This document shows, in pieces, positions 49,851 to 61,850 of a stretch of DNA of 64,000 nt. This DNA comes from Adiantum capillus-veneris (lineage: Eukaryota; Streptophyta; Polypodiopsida; Polypodiales; Pteridaceae): positions 110,662,141-110,726,140 of the forward strand of contig CM043942.1 in NCBI GenBank assembly GCA_014529385.2, written 5' to 3'. Position 1 is the first letter of the stretch. Each line of letters starts with the position of its first letter. The notes under the pieces were generated by a model. It had not been told where the DNA came from. It was given only the letters and a program-made list of their open reading frames with translations, and made no database searches. A program made the translations under genes and the position numbers.

Positions 49851-51149
49851 TGCATGCTATTGAATCCAAGAACCAGCAAAAATACTACCATTTTGTGATG
49901 TTCAAACTACACACGGGTGCACTCCATTCATGTCATTTTCTCCTTATCCAAACACTCCAAGTATGCCCACTCCCTCCATGCATGCAATTAGATTCCATGT
50001 GAAAAACATCTTCTCCTCCCCATGGTGAATCCCATGCATAGCGAGATCTCATCATCAAATTTTGTAGATATCTCAATATCCCTCCTTAGCACAATGTGTC
50101 AATCGAAGTCCACATGCTCCCACCTAGGGACATCTTCAACACGATGACCTGTGCCATGGTAAGCTAAAAACCTTTTTTGGAAAAAAAGGTCATCTAGGTC
50201 ACAAAATCATCATTCATGTGTATGGTGGGGTTGACAAGAAGACAACATAAAGAAATGCATGGGAAAAGGTGGTTGTATGACACAATGTGGACATCTATCT
50301 AGCTTGATAAGATTGGCTATACATGATAACATTAGATAGTTCACTTATAGAATCATCTATGCCAGCTGTGCCACTCCAAAAGAGATGTAGATGGATTAAT
50401 CATAGCTCTAATGACCACAAATGTGATAGTCAAAGTCTCCATGTGCTCTAAAAAGTTGGGTACCTACAATCTTGAGGCATCACTTTTCAAAACATGCACA
50501 TATCATGTAAGTTAACTAGAAAGGACTATTTATACTCCAAAAATGTCTACTTTATGTATACATAGAGGGGGTGGGATTCTTTTTTAATACACCCACAATG
50601 TGAATATAGCATGTGCATAGAGGTTTTATGAATTATCCCTTAAACACACATGATATAGAGCAATTTTGATGAGTGACTACCTCGGGTCTACAATGAGTCA
50701 TTATCGAGCCATATTCACATTAGGAAGGGAATGGGGGTATAAGAGGGCCTCTTTATTTTCCATGGGATTAAAAATGAGATTAAGGAATGAGCAAATGGGG
50801 GAATGCCATGTGGACTGAACTGGAGGGTGTGGCAGGTTCTAAAAGTGAATGGTCAAACTTACAAGCCTAGAGGTGGAGGGGTCTTTTCTTTACTAGTAAA
50901 ATAAGAAAATAAGAAAATTTGAACCTTTTTTTACAAAGATGGAGTAAAACCCCACTCTTTGTCTCTCTAGAGGCTATTGACTCCCCCCACCTTCCTCCCT
51001 AAAAGGGGGTCTTTCAAAAAACGTGCTGACATTCTCTCTCTCCTATTTACTCTCTCTAAGGCTGCTACAACTACTCTCTCTCCCCTCTAGCTATGAGACC
51101 TGCATCTCCCTCTTCAAGCCCACTTTTCCCTCCAAATACCCTTTGCAAC
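49851..51149. other. Intergenic, nothing recognised
   Basis: No convincing ORF, RNA gene or repeat boundary seen. A CT-rich stretch lies at 51030-51090. Confidence 0.5.
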
Positions 51150-51495
51150 AGAGGTTTGAAACCTCCCTTCTCCATTGATCAGTCAGCCTCACCTTCACAC
51201 ATCTATAGAAAGCTGTAGATCTACAACATTGGATACTTCTATGGTATCTTCATCAACACCTCCCTTCTCCATTGATCACTTAGCCTCACCTTCACACCTC
51301 TATGGAAAGCTGCAGATCTGCAACACAACTACTTTTGGAGTATCCTCATCAACACCATCTTTGATCCTTCTTCCTCATCTAGGTGTGAAGGTGAGGTTAA
51401 TCACTTAATCTCGCCTTCAAACCTCGACATGAAAGTATAGACTTGAAGCAGTGAGACTACTTCTTGAGTATCTTCATCAACACCTTTCACAGTCC
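51150..51495 (+). repeat. Imperfect tandem repeat, three units of about 110-120 bp
   Basis: Units begin near CACCTCCCTTCTCCATTGATC and contain AGCCTCACCTTCACAC, TCTATGGAAAGCTG, and TATCTTCATCAACACC. The first two are clear (from about 51160 and 51258); the third is more diverged (from about 51375). Confidence 0.75.
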
Positions 51496-51825
51496 TTGTT
51501 CCTCACCTAGATCTGAAATGACCTCCCCTCACTCATCCACATCTTTTGGAGATTTTTCATAGGAGCATTTTGTTGGGTAAGATTGTTAGGCTTCTTCAGC
51601 ATATGTGTTGGTAAGAACAGTGAGCTTCATTCCTATTTTCAATGTTCTTGTATCTTTGCTCACTCACCATAGTGGTTTCTGTTTCCATCTTTCTTGTAGA
51701 GATTTGTGGCAGTGTCATTGTCTGTCTTTGTATATATCTTAGCATTTCTTGTTACGTTGCACTAATAAAAATCGTGTATATAAACTAATCTTCATTTTTG
51801 TCACAGCGTGTGTTACATTGCTTTT

Positions 51826-52460
51826 ATGGATTCTTTAGGTGCTCATCAATGTGGGAGTTTTATTGACTCAATAAGTTGCAGCAATATGCAAGACGATAGT
51901 GGTTCTTCGCTTGTTATCATGACTACAAATGATTTATGTGGGTGAAAATGCAGCCAAGTTCATGGAGTTTACACAAGGTGTAAAGCAAATATATGGCTTC
52001 TCAGACACATCATTGGAAGGGGAAGATTGTGGGTTTCAAGCAAACTCAAGATGGCAAGCGTCTACAAAGGTACAACATGTGTATATAGCTTCTCTGTTGG
52101 TGCTTGATATGTCTTTGCCTCAACCTAGGTTTCTTGAAAAGTGTACATGTTCTGCTTATATTTAAATGTTTTGGATTGTACCATTTATGCTTTTACCTCT
52201 TAGGTTGTTTCAATATATGCATAATTTGGTTTGTTTTTCCTTCATATATTTTCCATCTAACTTTGCAGAGTGGGAGCCAATGGGATCTTTTGCAGGCGGT
52301 TTTGAATCTATCCATGCAGGTGTTAGCAAGTTTTTATATGCAGAGTGTTTACCTTGAGAGATTCCCTCACAAGAGAGATTCTTATATGGACATGCTTATG
52401 CCACATCAAATGCTCTATTATTGGCAAAAATGGTATGCAGATACCAATCTGTAAATGAAA
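51826..52460 (+). other. Possible small gene remnant, unknown
   Basis: An ATG at 51826 opens a short coding-like stretch. The open frame 51929-52165 (78 codons) follows, and a TTTGCAG acceptor at about 52268 leads into WEPMGSFAGGFESIHAGVSK. It may be exons of a small unknown gene, but no domain or clean model can be built. Confidence 0.25.
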
Positions 52461-53322
52461 GCTTGTCAATGAAATTTCCATACTGAAGATGAAAGCGAAC
52501 AATGGGAGTATGGGAGGTGCTTGACTTCAATATTGTTTTTGAGGAGCTCATGGACCTTCAAATATTCCCCCACACTGATATCGTGCCCAATAATTGTCTC
52601 AATGATGACTGACATCTTTACAATTTTTACAAGTACCTCAGTCCTTGAATAGAATTCCTTTTGAGTGAATAGAAAAATTGTAAGGTCAGGAGAAGAGAAG
52701 GGTTGTACTTGTAAGCACATCTCATTCCCATGATGTATCATTGTACAAGCTCAACCACGGGGCATTATCTTAATGAAAACTTGTATTGCATCCCAGCTCA
52801 ATGCATAACTTTTTGTAAAGTTTCATTTAAGTTCTTTTAATCTTTAATTCAATTTTAGTGTGATTATTTTGGTATTTCATGAATTTTTTAAGTTCTAGGT
52901 GTTTCAATCTTAAAACTAATTAAGTCTTAGAGAATGACATCCAAGGGTTGTATTATTGTGCAAGTACACAAGTTTAGTTCTCTATTTATCTTGTCCACAA
53001 AAAAATATTTTTGGACTCAATTTTTAGTAATAAGGTGAATTCTAATTAGTACTACATGCAAGCACACATGTGTCAATAGGAATCATTTTAAAGAGCTTAC
53101 ACCATATAATTACCGATTGATTTTCTAAAGCATATGTACAAAACTCACAAGAATTTTTTATATTGCATGTTGAAATTTGTCAAACGGATTTCTAAGAGGA
53201 CTGTAAGGTAGATGATCACAATGGCCTCATTGACTTGGGCATGAGGTGTATAGGTATCCAATTTCCTAATTGGGACATGGACCTAGATTTGCTAGTGCTT
53301 GAGGACACAGAGAGAAATAAGA
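52461..53322. other. Intergenic, nothing recognised
   Basis: AT-rich sequence without supported features up to the solo LTR target duplication. Confidence 0.5.
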
Positions 53323-54279
53323 ACAAATGTAAGGTTTCCAGTTTCTGAAACCTTAAAGATTGTATAAAGCTTAATCAAACTGATATGATTATTGAAAAAG
53401 CAATGTAGAATTGTCCGACCATGGCAAATATTGGTATTTTTGGAATCTTAAGCACAGCAAACCCCGGGCTAGAAATTTTTAGAATTGAATTCCGATAAAA
53501 ACTGGCATAGTTATGACCCCTGGAAGTTTACACTGTGAATTGAGTAAAATAGGTAAAATTGAAGGGTTGCAGTAATCATTTAAGCATAGACTTTATTAAA
53601 GGTCTCCCAGATATTTATAAGATATTTACCAATTAAGCAAAAATAGGTCAAATTATAGTAAAATTGACCTTTTAAAAGCTGGCAGGTAATGGGAGGGTCA
53701 TCATTGACCTTCCAGGGACTCATTTAGCAGTAGGGGGCATTTTTTGACTTGCTGGGGACTGCTTGAACTGCAAGCAACTGCCTTTTTCAGTCGGTGAGAG
53801 CTTATGAGTGCCAGAAAACTATAAATAGGACCCCTAGCTTCACATTTTACACAGACTCGGAGCCTTGACACACTCTCTCTCATCTAGAGAGACGGCTACC
53901 GAGAAATCATTAGAGATTAATCTCTAATTGATTAACCTAAACGGTAATTAGTTTAGTCTTTCTTAATTAGCAAGGTTAGATTAAGCTATTTTGTTAATAA
54001 ATCAAAGATTAGGCCTATGTATACTCATAAACCCTCTCTTAATTAATTATTCTCTGCTGATTGTTGAGCTTGGTAATGTTAAGCTAATTAATTATCCTAT
54101 CATATTAGGATTGAAATTAGCCAAATTAACCATGAATTAATGATAAATATATTAATTAAGCTTAGATTAAGTTGAGGTAGTTATCAGAGCTGAATTAGAC
54201 AATCATTAAGCTACAAAAATTATCCTATAATTTTTTGAGTAATTTTCCTAATTAATTAGGCAGAATTACACTATTTTTT

Positions 54280-55200
54280 AGAGAAAATTAAAGGGAAAAA
54301 TAATCAAACTAATCCCAAATGCTGTGAGATATTTATAAGTGGTTAATTAGGTGGTAAAAAACCCGTCATAATTAGGAGAAGCTCAGATAATTAATCTAGC
54401 TAATTACTTTAGGAGAAATACTCTGTTTTTTGAGCCAATTAAATAAGGGAAATTAGTAAAATAATTTCAAATACTATAAGATATTTATCAATGGTTAATT
54501 AGGTGTTAAGCAATCTGTGATAATTAGGAGAAGCTCAGATAATTAATCTAGCTAATTACTTTAACAGAAATACTCTATTTTTGGAGAAAATTAAATACGG
54601 AAAATTAGTAAAATGATTTCAAATGCTGTGAGATATTTATCAGTGGTTAATTAGGTGTTAAAAACCCCATAATAATTAGGAGAAGCTCAGATAATTAATC
54701 TAGCTGATTACTTTAGCACAAATACTCTGTTTTTGAAGATAATTAAATAAGGAAAATTAGTAAAATGATTTCAAATGCTGTGAGATATTTATCAATGGTT
54801 AATTAGGTGTTAAGGAACCCGTGATAATTAGGATAAGCTCAGAAATTTAATCTAGCTAATTACTTTAGACAAAATACTCTAATTTTTTATCCAATTAAAT
54901 AGGGAAAATTAGTAAACTGATTTCAAATACTGTAAGATATTTTATCAATGGTTAATTAGATGTCAAGGAACCTGTGATAATTAGGAGAAGCTAGATAATT
55001 AATCTAGCTAATTACTTTAGAAGAAATACTCTGTTTTTGGAGAAAATTAAACAGGGGAAATTAGTAAAATGATTTTAAATACTGTGAGATATTTATCAGT
55101 GGTTAATTAGATGTTAAGAAACCCGTAATAATTAGGAGAATCTCAGATAATTAGTTTAACTAATTATCTTAGTAGAATTATGCTATGTTTAGGGGTAAAT
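54280..55200 (+). repeat. Tandem array, about six units of about 152 bp
   Basis: The block GAGATATTTATCAATGGTTA recurs at about 54327, 54478, 54630, 54783, 54935 and 55088. Each is followed by TAATTAGGAGAAGCTCAGAT, ATCTAGCTAATTACTTTAG and AAATACTCTGTTTTTGG. Confidence 0.9.
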
Positions 55201-55760
55201 TAAAGGGGGAAATTAGTAAATCATGTTCTATAATTATATGCTATTTATTAGAGCTATATTATAGAGTAAAGAGGCCATGATAATTATGCCAAGGTTAGAA
55301 AAGTAGTATATATATTTATCTAAGTCAAATTACACTATTTCTAGCTAAAAACTAAAGAGGAAAATTAGTAAATCATGCTATATGATTACATGCTATTTAT
55401 CAAAGCTACATTAGATGATGAAGAGGCCGTGAAAATTATGCCAAGGTTATAAAAGTAGTATAGATATTTATCTAATTCAAATTATACTATTTCTAGCTCA
55501 TGCTATATGATTACATGCTATTTTTCAGAGCTAGATTACATGATGAAAAGGCCGTGATAATTATTTCAAAGTTAGAAAATTAGTATAGATATTTATCTAA
55601 GTCAAAATATACTAATTTTGGGTAAAATTTCAAGGGGGAAATTAATAAATCATGTTATATGATTACATTCTATTTATCACAGTTAGCTTACATAATAAAG
55701 AGGCTGTGATAAATATGTCAAGGTTTGAAAAGTAGTATAAATATTTATTTAAGTCAAATT
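55200..55760 (+). repeat. Second tandem array, about four units of about 130-150 bp
   Basis: Units carry TATATGATTACATGCTATTT, GAGGCCGTGATAATTATG, AAGTTAGAAAAGTAGTATAGA and TATTTATCTAAGTCAAATTA. It directly abuts the 152-bp array and shares its AT-rich style, so the two may have a common origin. Confidence 0.8.
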
Positions 55761-56318
55761 ATCCGAATTTTAGCTGAAAATTAAAGATGGAAATTATATA
55801 ATTAAGTTGGAAAATAATAAGATAATTACCAGAGGTCAAAAATATCCTTATCTACTTGTGGTAATTATACCATAGTTAATTAGTGAGGTTAGGAAATTAT
55901 AATTGACCAAAAGTCCTATTTCTAGCAAATGATTAATCAAAATAAATAGACTTTGTGGTTAAAAGTTTTTAGGGAAATTATAGTAAGTGTAAACCTATGA
56001 TATCAAGTTAATGAAATAAAATCTTTAAGAGAAATTAAATACAATAAATATTCATCCCAAAATAAGTAGATTATTAGCTTAAAAGTTGATGGAAAAATTA
56101 AGAAAAAGATATAGAAAATTATAAGAAAGTTAGGAGAGCTTAGAAAACCCTTAGGGAAGCGGTGGAAAAAGTTATCATGCCTATTACTAGGTCAAGAATT
56201 TATCAATTAAGACTATAAATTTAACCTTGGATGGGTTACGGTTGAATACAAAGGTTAAGTGTAGATTTTGAATTATTTACCTAATGATTAGACGTCCTTT
56301 TTATAAGGATAAGAAGTT

Positions 56319-56504
56319 ATGGCACCAAAAAGGACCCGAGCAAATCCTACATCTGATGATGAGGACGTAGCTCCAAAACGAACTAGAGCGTCGCACGACG
56401 ACGAAGCCATGCCTAGTAGTAGGCCTACGGAGAAGAGTCTTCAGGCGCCAGCGCAGCAGCAGATGGCCAATCAATCCCATGTGGGTTTCTCATTATTCAA
56501 TTAA
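56319..56504 (+). CDS. Short basic ORF inside the solo LTR (61 codons)
   Basis: Starts MAPKRTRANPTSDDEDVAPK with a second KRTR motif after about ten residues, then a Gln-rich part and the end HVGFSLFN. It corresponds in position and opening to the ORF in the chromovirus LTR (31186-31356). The internal repeat of the APKRTRA motif is unusual. Function unknown; it may be a leader peptide or an exon. Confidence 0.5.
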   Translation: MAPKRTRANPTSDDEDVAPKRTRASHDDEAMPSSRPTEKSLQAPAQQQMANQSHVGFSLFN

Positions 56505-57602
56505 GTCTTTAGTTAGTTTAAGTTCTTTTATAAGTTAGCATTGCATACGTAAGAAGGATAAACTGGCTGAAAACGAAAGGTAACTTCCAATGTGCATTTT
56601 GTTTATAATGTAGGAAAGAATTGTTTGGGTTAAAACTGGTTGAAATAAGAAAGAAATGTTTGACCATCCTTAAGACAGCTCGTCTCAAGACACCTCCGAC
56701 TCCTTAGTATAAATTGATGATAATGATTGGCTTTCTAGCCACGGATAAGTCGGTTAGCCCCATGAATGTTGAGTTTCTACTCCGTGTCATGTCTTGATGT
56801 TTCTACATAAGTTAGGATACCGCTTTTATCCTAGGGGAGCCGCCCGATTGTATGGGCAACTGGTTTGGTGTATGGGCACCCGGAACCTTGGGTGTGGGTT
56901 TATCCACTCCGGATTTGAATAAGGAATGGGTGCCGTTCTTCACCCTTAGGTGGTCTTGAGACAAGAAGAGTACTGGTCATGGTTATTATGGCATATGTTT
57001 TGATTGACAGTACCCTGTCTTAAGTTTTAAGATGTCTGTTTTCTAAAAGGATGCTTTCAATGCTGTCTTTAATAATTGATTGAAGGAATTATTGTGATGG
57101 AACGTAAAAGAAACCATTATTTTAAATGTTGAAACAACGTGATAGTAATTAGAAATTAAATGAATCATGTGTGAGTGCGGGGTGGTAAGTGGGGATTGAC
57201 TAAGGTTGTCAATCAAGGAAGGGTGGACCTGATTAGTCAGGTAACTATCCATCCCTGCGCACTAAAACGTTTAGAAAACTTCTTCACTTGGAAGAGGAGT
57301 CCACCAGCGGCTGTGCCCTCACATCTATTAGGGGAAAAAAAGCGTTGGTTGAGGATACCTTAGCCCAATTGTGGCAGTTATAGGGCCAAAATAGTTTTTT
57401 GGACTTTAATACATTGTCCTGTTTCCGCTGCGAGATAGGACTAGGTCTTCTTCTAAGGCTATAGACCCAAGCCATTGTCAATGGTAAAGGTCTATTCCTT
57501 GGATTTTTCTTGTTTAGAGACTCGGATTTTTAACAAACCTAGAGACCTGTCAAGGATCCCATCTCGATCTCGGTGTAGGCGGGCTGGGGACCTTACAACA
57601 AA

Positions 57603-58123
57603 GGAAAGAGGATGAAGAGAGATAGGGAGGTTGAAGATCTATAAGTGAGCATAAAGAGTCCTCAATGAAGCTTGCACTCCTACATGACTCTAACCTGATG
57701 GACAACATAACTTAAGTACTAGATAAAGAGAGGTGATGGAGGAGGTTCCACACTTTCATCTACTCACTTTGTATGCAATGGTGATAAAGGGTCATCAATT
57801 TCTTTTTGTCAATGACATTCCAAAAACTGTTGAACTCTAGTAGTATAGGAAAATTTCACGATTCAGCCTTTAGTATGGAGCTTTGGGTATTATGGGATTC
57901 ATGCTCTTTAATATTTTTGTATATCATGCAAAGCCACTATGATGACTCTCCATTTCCTGTTCTTCTTATTCAATGGTGGTGTAGGAGGAGGTGATTGTTG
58001 TTTCCATGCAAGGACATCATTCTTGTACTTTTTTTTCCTTCACTCTCTACAACTGTTTGTTCCTCTATGGTTTGAGCAGTATTACTCTTCCTCTTTTAAA
58101 CTTTCTTTGGCATGCTCACTAAG
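57603..58123. other. Intergenic, nothing recognised
   Basis: About 520 bp between the solo LTR and the CACTA element without supported features. Confidence 0.5.
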
Positions 58124-58345
58124 CACTATAAAATATGTGCGGTATTATGGCCCACATTACCGCAAAAAAACAAACAAATTTGTAATATGAAATTTCGCGT
58201 ATGCGAAAAAGACTGCGGCAAATATTGCGGTAATGGTCTAGCGGTAAAATACGCGGTAATGCCTGCGGCTATATTTCCGCGAGTATTACCGCGGGCTTTA
58301 CTCCAAGAATACCCATAACGTTTACCGCGTAGACGTTATCGCGAT
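58124..58345. repeat. CACTA subterminal motif cluster
   Basis: About ten copies in both orientations of a GCGGTAA-like heptamer (for example TTACCGC, GCGGTAA, GCGGTAAT), with CpG-rich context. In En/Spm such subterminal repeats bind TnpA. Confidence 0.7.
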
Positions 58346-58399
58346 CATTATCGCAAACAGGTTTATTATAAAAAAACAGATGACCGTTTGGATGATCCT

Positions 58400-58781
58400 T
58401 TGTAGGACCATCCAAAAGGTCATCTATTTTTTTTATTTATTTAAAATATTTTACAAAATTATTATTAATTACAACAAATTATCACAATTGGACAATACAT
58501 TGAGCCAAAAAAAGATTGATAATTTCATTTACATAAGTGGAATTACAATTGGAGGAGGTATTGAGCCAAAAAATGATAGGTATTGCATTTACATAAAGGG
58601 CAAAAAAAGCCCGCGTGTACAAAATAGAGGATGGTCATGTGGGATAGGGCAAGCGGGGCCCGCGTATACAAAATAGAGGATGCTCATGGGGGAGATGGCG
58701 GCATTTCACGTGGAACTCCTTGACTGTGCAAAACCAGAAAAAGAAACAATTGACACTTTGTATTTAATATTTGATATAAAA
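58400..58781. repeat. Short direct repeats downstream of the TnpA-like gene
   Basis: Two copies of ATTGAGCCAAAAAA...TTTACATAA (about 58498 and 58560) and two of CCCGCGTxTACAAAATAGAGGATG (about 58611 and 58659). This is untranslated sequence between the TnpA-like gene and the element end. Confidence 0.6.
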
Positions 58782-60404
58782 TCAACAATTTGATAATTTA
58801 AATAAGATTAAACTTTCATGTTGCAGACTTCTGCACGCATTTTCGAACTCCTCTCGAGAGACCATTTGATTTTCAAACAACCAACACCAAGTTTGATACT
58901 CAGTATGGTTCTCTCTATATCTCTGCACATCTCTGGTCGGCCGACTCATGGTAATGTTATACTGACAAAAAATAGCAACCAATGAATTAAATAAAAAACA
59001 TTAGATTTTTTACAATAAAACTAATATTTTTACTTACATATTTGTCTTTCCAAGCCGTTTTTCCTCCCTAACCATAATACGTAGGAGTCTGATGGGATCT
59101 GGCCTCAACTTGACGCGTATACATCCTCGCACCCGTTGCCCTTTCGTCCTCTTTCTCTTCCATAGCTATCTCCCACTCCACATCATGGACATTTCCTGGC
59201 CGATAGCTGTGCTCTGGAGACTCCATTGTCTTCTTTGCAGCTCTCCTCACACTAGATGTTTTGTTCTTGAGAAATGTTTTGACTTGCTCTTGCAACCATT
59301 GCCTTGAGAATTGTTGCCCCTCAGGGTTAGGGAAACGCATGTGCATGGTTGTCTCTATATATGTGAGGTTGTAGGGATCCTGCTGATCAAATTTGAGAAA
59401 ACAATTGATATATGTGGAGTGGATTAATTGGTTGACGTGTGTGCGGAATCTCCTGCCCTGCGCTGTCCCGAGATCCACCATACCTCCTCTATGAAATGTT
59501 TTGACATGCTCTTGCAACCATTTCCATGAGAATTGTTGCCCCTCACGGTTGGGGAAACGCATGTGCATGGTTGTCTCTATATATGTAAGGTTGTAGGGAT
59601 CCTGCTGATCAAATTTGAGAAAAAAATTGATATATGTGGAGTGGATTAATTGGTTGACGTGTGTGCGGAATCTCCTGCCCTGCGCTGTCCTGAGATCCAC
59701 CATACCTCCTCTATGAACCTGGTAGTATAACCCGCGAGCATCCGGTGCAGGCATGTCATGGTCCTCATCTTCTGCTGGAGTAGGGAGCGGTGACTGTGGA
59801 GAAGAATCTGCAGTACTCCCCCCCCCCCTCCCTCCCCAAAACAATAACTAGCTCCGCTCCCTCGTCGAGATCGACCGGCGCTAGCGCGCGAGCTGCCCTG
59901 GCGCTGACTGCCAGAAGAGCACCGACGTGAATCTGGGGTAGAAGGTGGGATAAGTGATGGATAGGTGGACGCCCATGGTGTCGGACCCTGTGGCGTCGCA
60001 CCCAACGGCGTCGGACCCTGGGGCATCGGACCCTGTGAAGGAAAAGATGAACCTGGAGTTGTAGGTGGAAAACTCTACAGGTATGGAGTGCCACCAGTCG
60101 GAGTAGAGACCTCAGATAATCCAAAAGCTGCTAGCTGCACCGGTGAATAGCGCTACGTAAGGATCTGCTGTGAACCTAACCACTCAGCCCGAAGACGCAA
60201 TGCCCTCTCCATATCTGGATCGGTCACAGGTACGACAGCAGACCCACCAAGAGCGTCCCGAAACCAGCCGAACCCTGATGATGACTGTTGAGGCGACGGC
60301 TGTGAATGATAGGCAGAGAGAGCGTCGGGATATGACATCTCGTCCGCCATGAAATCCTCAATGCTGCGAAAGCATGGTGTGGAAGAAGAAGACATGGTCT
60401 GCAT
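58782..60404 (-). pseudogene. CACTA second gene, TnpA-like, broken
   Basis: The first frame starts at 60404 or 60395 (MSSSSTPCFRSIEDFMADE), and a Pro/Ser/Gly-rich domain with GPTPLG-type repeats follows. In-frame TAG codons lie near 60153 and 60074, and a frame break lies in the G run around 59820. The frame 59844-59068 has TAQGRRFRTHVNQLIHSTYI, QQFSWKWLQEHVKTF and KNKTSSVRRAAKKT. After another TAG, an intron (59037-58962) leads to a last exon (RDVQRYRENHTEYQTWCW). The basic VRRAAKK helix and the position opposite Tnp2 suggest the DNA-binding partner protein, but the family match is weak. Confidence 0.6.
59325..59735 (-). repeat. Internal 222-bp tandem duplication in the TnpA-like gene
   Basis: The segment encoding RGGMVDL, TAQGRRFRTHVNQLIHSTYI and the following 50 residues occurs twice head to tail, 222 bp (74 codons) apart. 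The copies differ at only a few positions. The frame is kept. Confidence 0.92.
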
Positions 60405-60527
60405 TTATTACGACAAAGATTAAACTAGGTAATAAAAATTCGAATATATGATTAAAAATTTACACTGATTTTTTTCAAACATTGAATTTTTTAACATTGG
60501 ATTCTCTATTAATATACACTAATTAGT

Positions 60528-61336
60528 GTGTGCATTGGCTTGTGTAATTGGACTAATTACACACTAATTAGTGTGCGCATTGGCCAATCACATTGGTCAA
60601 TGCACACACTAATTAGTGTGTGCATTGGCCAATCCCATTGACCAATGCACACACTAATTAGTGTGTGCATTGACCAATGTACACACTAATTAGTGTGCAC
60701 ATTGGTCAATCACATTGGTCAATGCACACACTAATCACACAATAAATAGTGTGTGTTAACACACACTAATTAGTGTGTGCATTGGCCAATCCCATTGATC
60801 AATGCACATACTAATCACACACTAATTAGTGTGTGCATTGGTTAATGGGATCGACCAATTCACACACTAATCACACATTAATTAGTGTGCGCATTGGCCA
60901 ATCACATTAGCCAATGCACACACTAATTAGTGTGTGTTTAGTGTGTGCATTGATCAATCACATTGGCCAATGCGCACACTAATTAGTGTGTGTTAACACA
61001 CACTAATTAGTGTGCGCATTGGCCAATGTGATTGATCAATGCACACACTAAACACACACTAATTAGTGTGTGCATTGACATACACTAATCACATTGGTCA
61101 ATGCACACACTAATTAGTGTGTGCATTGGCCAATCACATTGATCAATGCACACACTAATTAGTGTGTGTTAAGTTTAGGTTTTGCAAGTAACAAATTTAA
61201 CAAGTTTAGATTTTGCAAGTAACTAATAATTAACAAATTTAGGTTTTGGTGTGTCTTTACTTACACTAATTAGTGTGTGTAAAGAACACATGCACTAATT
61301 AGTGTGTGTATTCACACACTAATTAGTGTATGCACA
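60528..61336. repeat. Palindromic array of ACACTAATTAGTGT units between divergent CACTA genes
   Basis: About twenty or more copies of the perfect palindrome CACACTAATTAGTGTG are separated by GCATTGGCCAATCACATTGG-type spacers that are themselves near-palindromic. It lies between the minus-strand TnpA-like gene and the plus-strand Tnp2. It could bind the element's protein, act as a bidirectional regulatory region, or form cruciforms. Confidence 0.95.
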
Positions 61337-61359
61337 TACTAATGCATAACTTACACTAA

Positions 61360-61520
61360 CATATGCATGTGTGTGCGTATGTGTATTTGCATGCGTGTTT
61401 ATTTGTGCATCATATGTATGTGTATTTGCATGCGTGTTAACTTGTGCGTGTGTATGCATGTGTATGAGTGTATGCATGTGTGTATGTATGTGTGTGTATG
61501 CATGTGTGTGTATGCGTGTG
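61360..61520. repeat. Degenerate TG/TATG-rich repeat
   Basis: GTGTGTATGCATG-type sequence with imperfect units, containing GTATGTGTATTTGCATGCGTG twice (about 61377 and 61415). Confidence 0.85.
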
Positions 61521-61757
61521 AAAAAATCAAGAAACATAACAAGAAAACTTACATGGAATTGAAGAGCTTGTTGGGAGAGGGTAGGAGAGTGGAAGAGTAG
61601 AGATAGTGGAGAGTAGAAGAGTAGAGATGGAGGAAGAGCTCAAAGTTGTGAAGTTCGCGCTCTCGGTTTCTGTGAAGAAGACGATGAAATTCAAAATTTA
61701 GGGTTTTGAACTTCGCGGGGCACGCGGGTGCCCCTATTTATAAAAATTTTTGAAAAA

Positions 61758-61850
61758 TGATTTTTCGCTCCTATTACCGCATGCATTACCGCCAGCTTTA
61801 CCGCGTGCATTACTGCAAATATTAACGCGTCGCAATTTCGGCCCATCCAC
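61758..61850. repeat. Second TTACCGC motif cluster, internal
   Basis: Four to five TTACCGC-like motifs with CATGCATTACCGCC and TTTACCGCGTGCATTA, like the left subterminal cluster but located upstream of Tnp2. It may be a TnpA-binding promoter region or a mark of a nested or rearranged end. Confidence 0.6.

Larger units (their letters stand above)
53328..57597 (+). mobile_element. Solo LTR (4270 bp) of a Ty3/gypsy element
   Basis: Starts TGTAAGGTTTCC and ends GGGGACCTTACA, flanked by the identical 5-bp duplication ACAAA (53323-53327 and 57598-57602). Its 3' third is related to the chromovirus LTR: compare 57165-57245 with 24055-24140 (GTGTGAGTG, GGTTGTCAAT, GGGTGG blocks). No internal region follows, so recombination between two LTRs removed it. 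It contains two tandem arrays and a short basic ORF. Confidence 0.92.

Noticed and set aside
58117-58123. First CACTA (58117) as the element start
   Set aside because: The one at 58124 runs directly into the motif-rich terminus; without the right end neither is proven, so 58124 was chosen as more likely.
60528-61336. CRISPR array
   Set aside because: The repeats are palindromic with repeated, not unique, spacers, and the context is a plant transposon.
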